A stretch of 64,000 nt of DNA. Source: Roseovarius atlanticus (GTDB taxonomy: Bacteria; Pseudomonadota; Alphaproteobacteria; Rhodobacterales; Rhodobacteraceae). A program made the position numbers and the translations under genes. Location: the NCBI RefSeq assembly GCF_001441615.1, contig NZ_LAXJ01000003.1, forward strand, positions 124,001 through 188,000. The letters are read 5' to 3'. Below the pieces are notes generated by a model. The model worked only from the letters and a program-made list of their open reading frames with translations, was not told where the DNA came from and searched no databases. This document shows, one piece after another, positions 63,953-64,000 of this stretch (its first letter is position 1; the number at the start of each line of letters is the position of its first letter).

Positions 63953-64000
63953 TTCACGGGCAATCCATGGACGCGTGCGTGTCAAACGGTGGCCGGAGCG

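Overview
The window reads as chromosomal DNA of a marine alphaproteobacterium of the Roseobacter group (Rhodobacteraceae). The G+C content is high, genes are tightly packed with many ATGA/TGATG overlaps, and the content is typical of that group: an aa3-type oxidase subunit IV, IalB, an AcoR-like regulator, a DddQ-like DMSP lyase, and Liv transporters joined to molybdenum hydroxylases. No rRNA, tRNA, CRISPR array, prophage or transposase was seen.

Layout. 0-6 kb: a secreted M23-fold protein with a predicted beta-propeller, an aldehyde dehydrogenase with its GAF/Fis-type regulator and operator, and a CDF metal exporter. 6-13 kb: rpmI-rplT with promoter and terminator, a 39-residue protein, a membrane protein, a fatty acid desaturase, pheS, a BLUF blue-light sensor, a YrhK protein and a guanidino-group hydrolase. 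14.6-25.7 kb: a ten-gene same-strand cluster with a complete Liv-type ABC importer, a two-polypeptide molybdenum hydroxylase, a 6-hydroxynicotinate reductase-like Fe-S protein, a UPF0280 (ApbE-superfamily) protein and an 'amino acid synthesis' family protein. This looks like an uptake and reductive catabolism system for an N-heterocyclic compound and is the best candidate here for an undescribed pathway.

26-40 kb: an ABC exporter; a molybdenum-cofactor operon (fdhD, a YcxB-like protein, mobA, mobB and a MoeA fused to an unknown domain); azlCD; an aa3 oxidase subunit IV; an acyl-CoA dehydrogenase with a metallo-beta-lactamase hydrolase; tsaC; ialB; and an asparaginase. The MoCo genes would supply cofactor for the molybdenum hydroxylase. 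40-46 kb: an EF-hand protein, thiBPQ under a TPP riboswitch, and a small ArsR-controlled operon.

46-64 kb: serB diverging from serC-(HEAGH protein)-serA, with a candidate serC leader RNA; a DddQ-like cupin; a PPP-type phosphatase; a thiolase; an alpha-2-macroglobulin/glycolipid-binding/PBP1C operon; and a hybrid histidine kinase. Intergenic spaces carry several repeat families: a roughly 140-170 bp element with terminal inverted repeats in three copies (two flank serC-serA in inverted orientation), a GGGATATTT-type repeat in three copies, and a run of five consecutive palindromes at 53448-53561.
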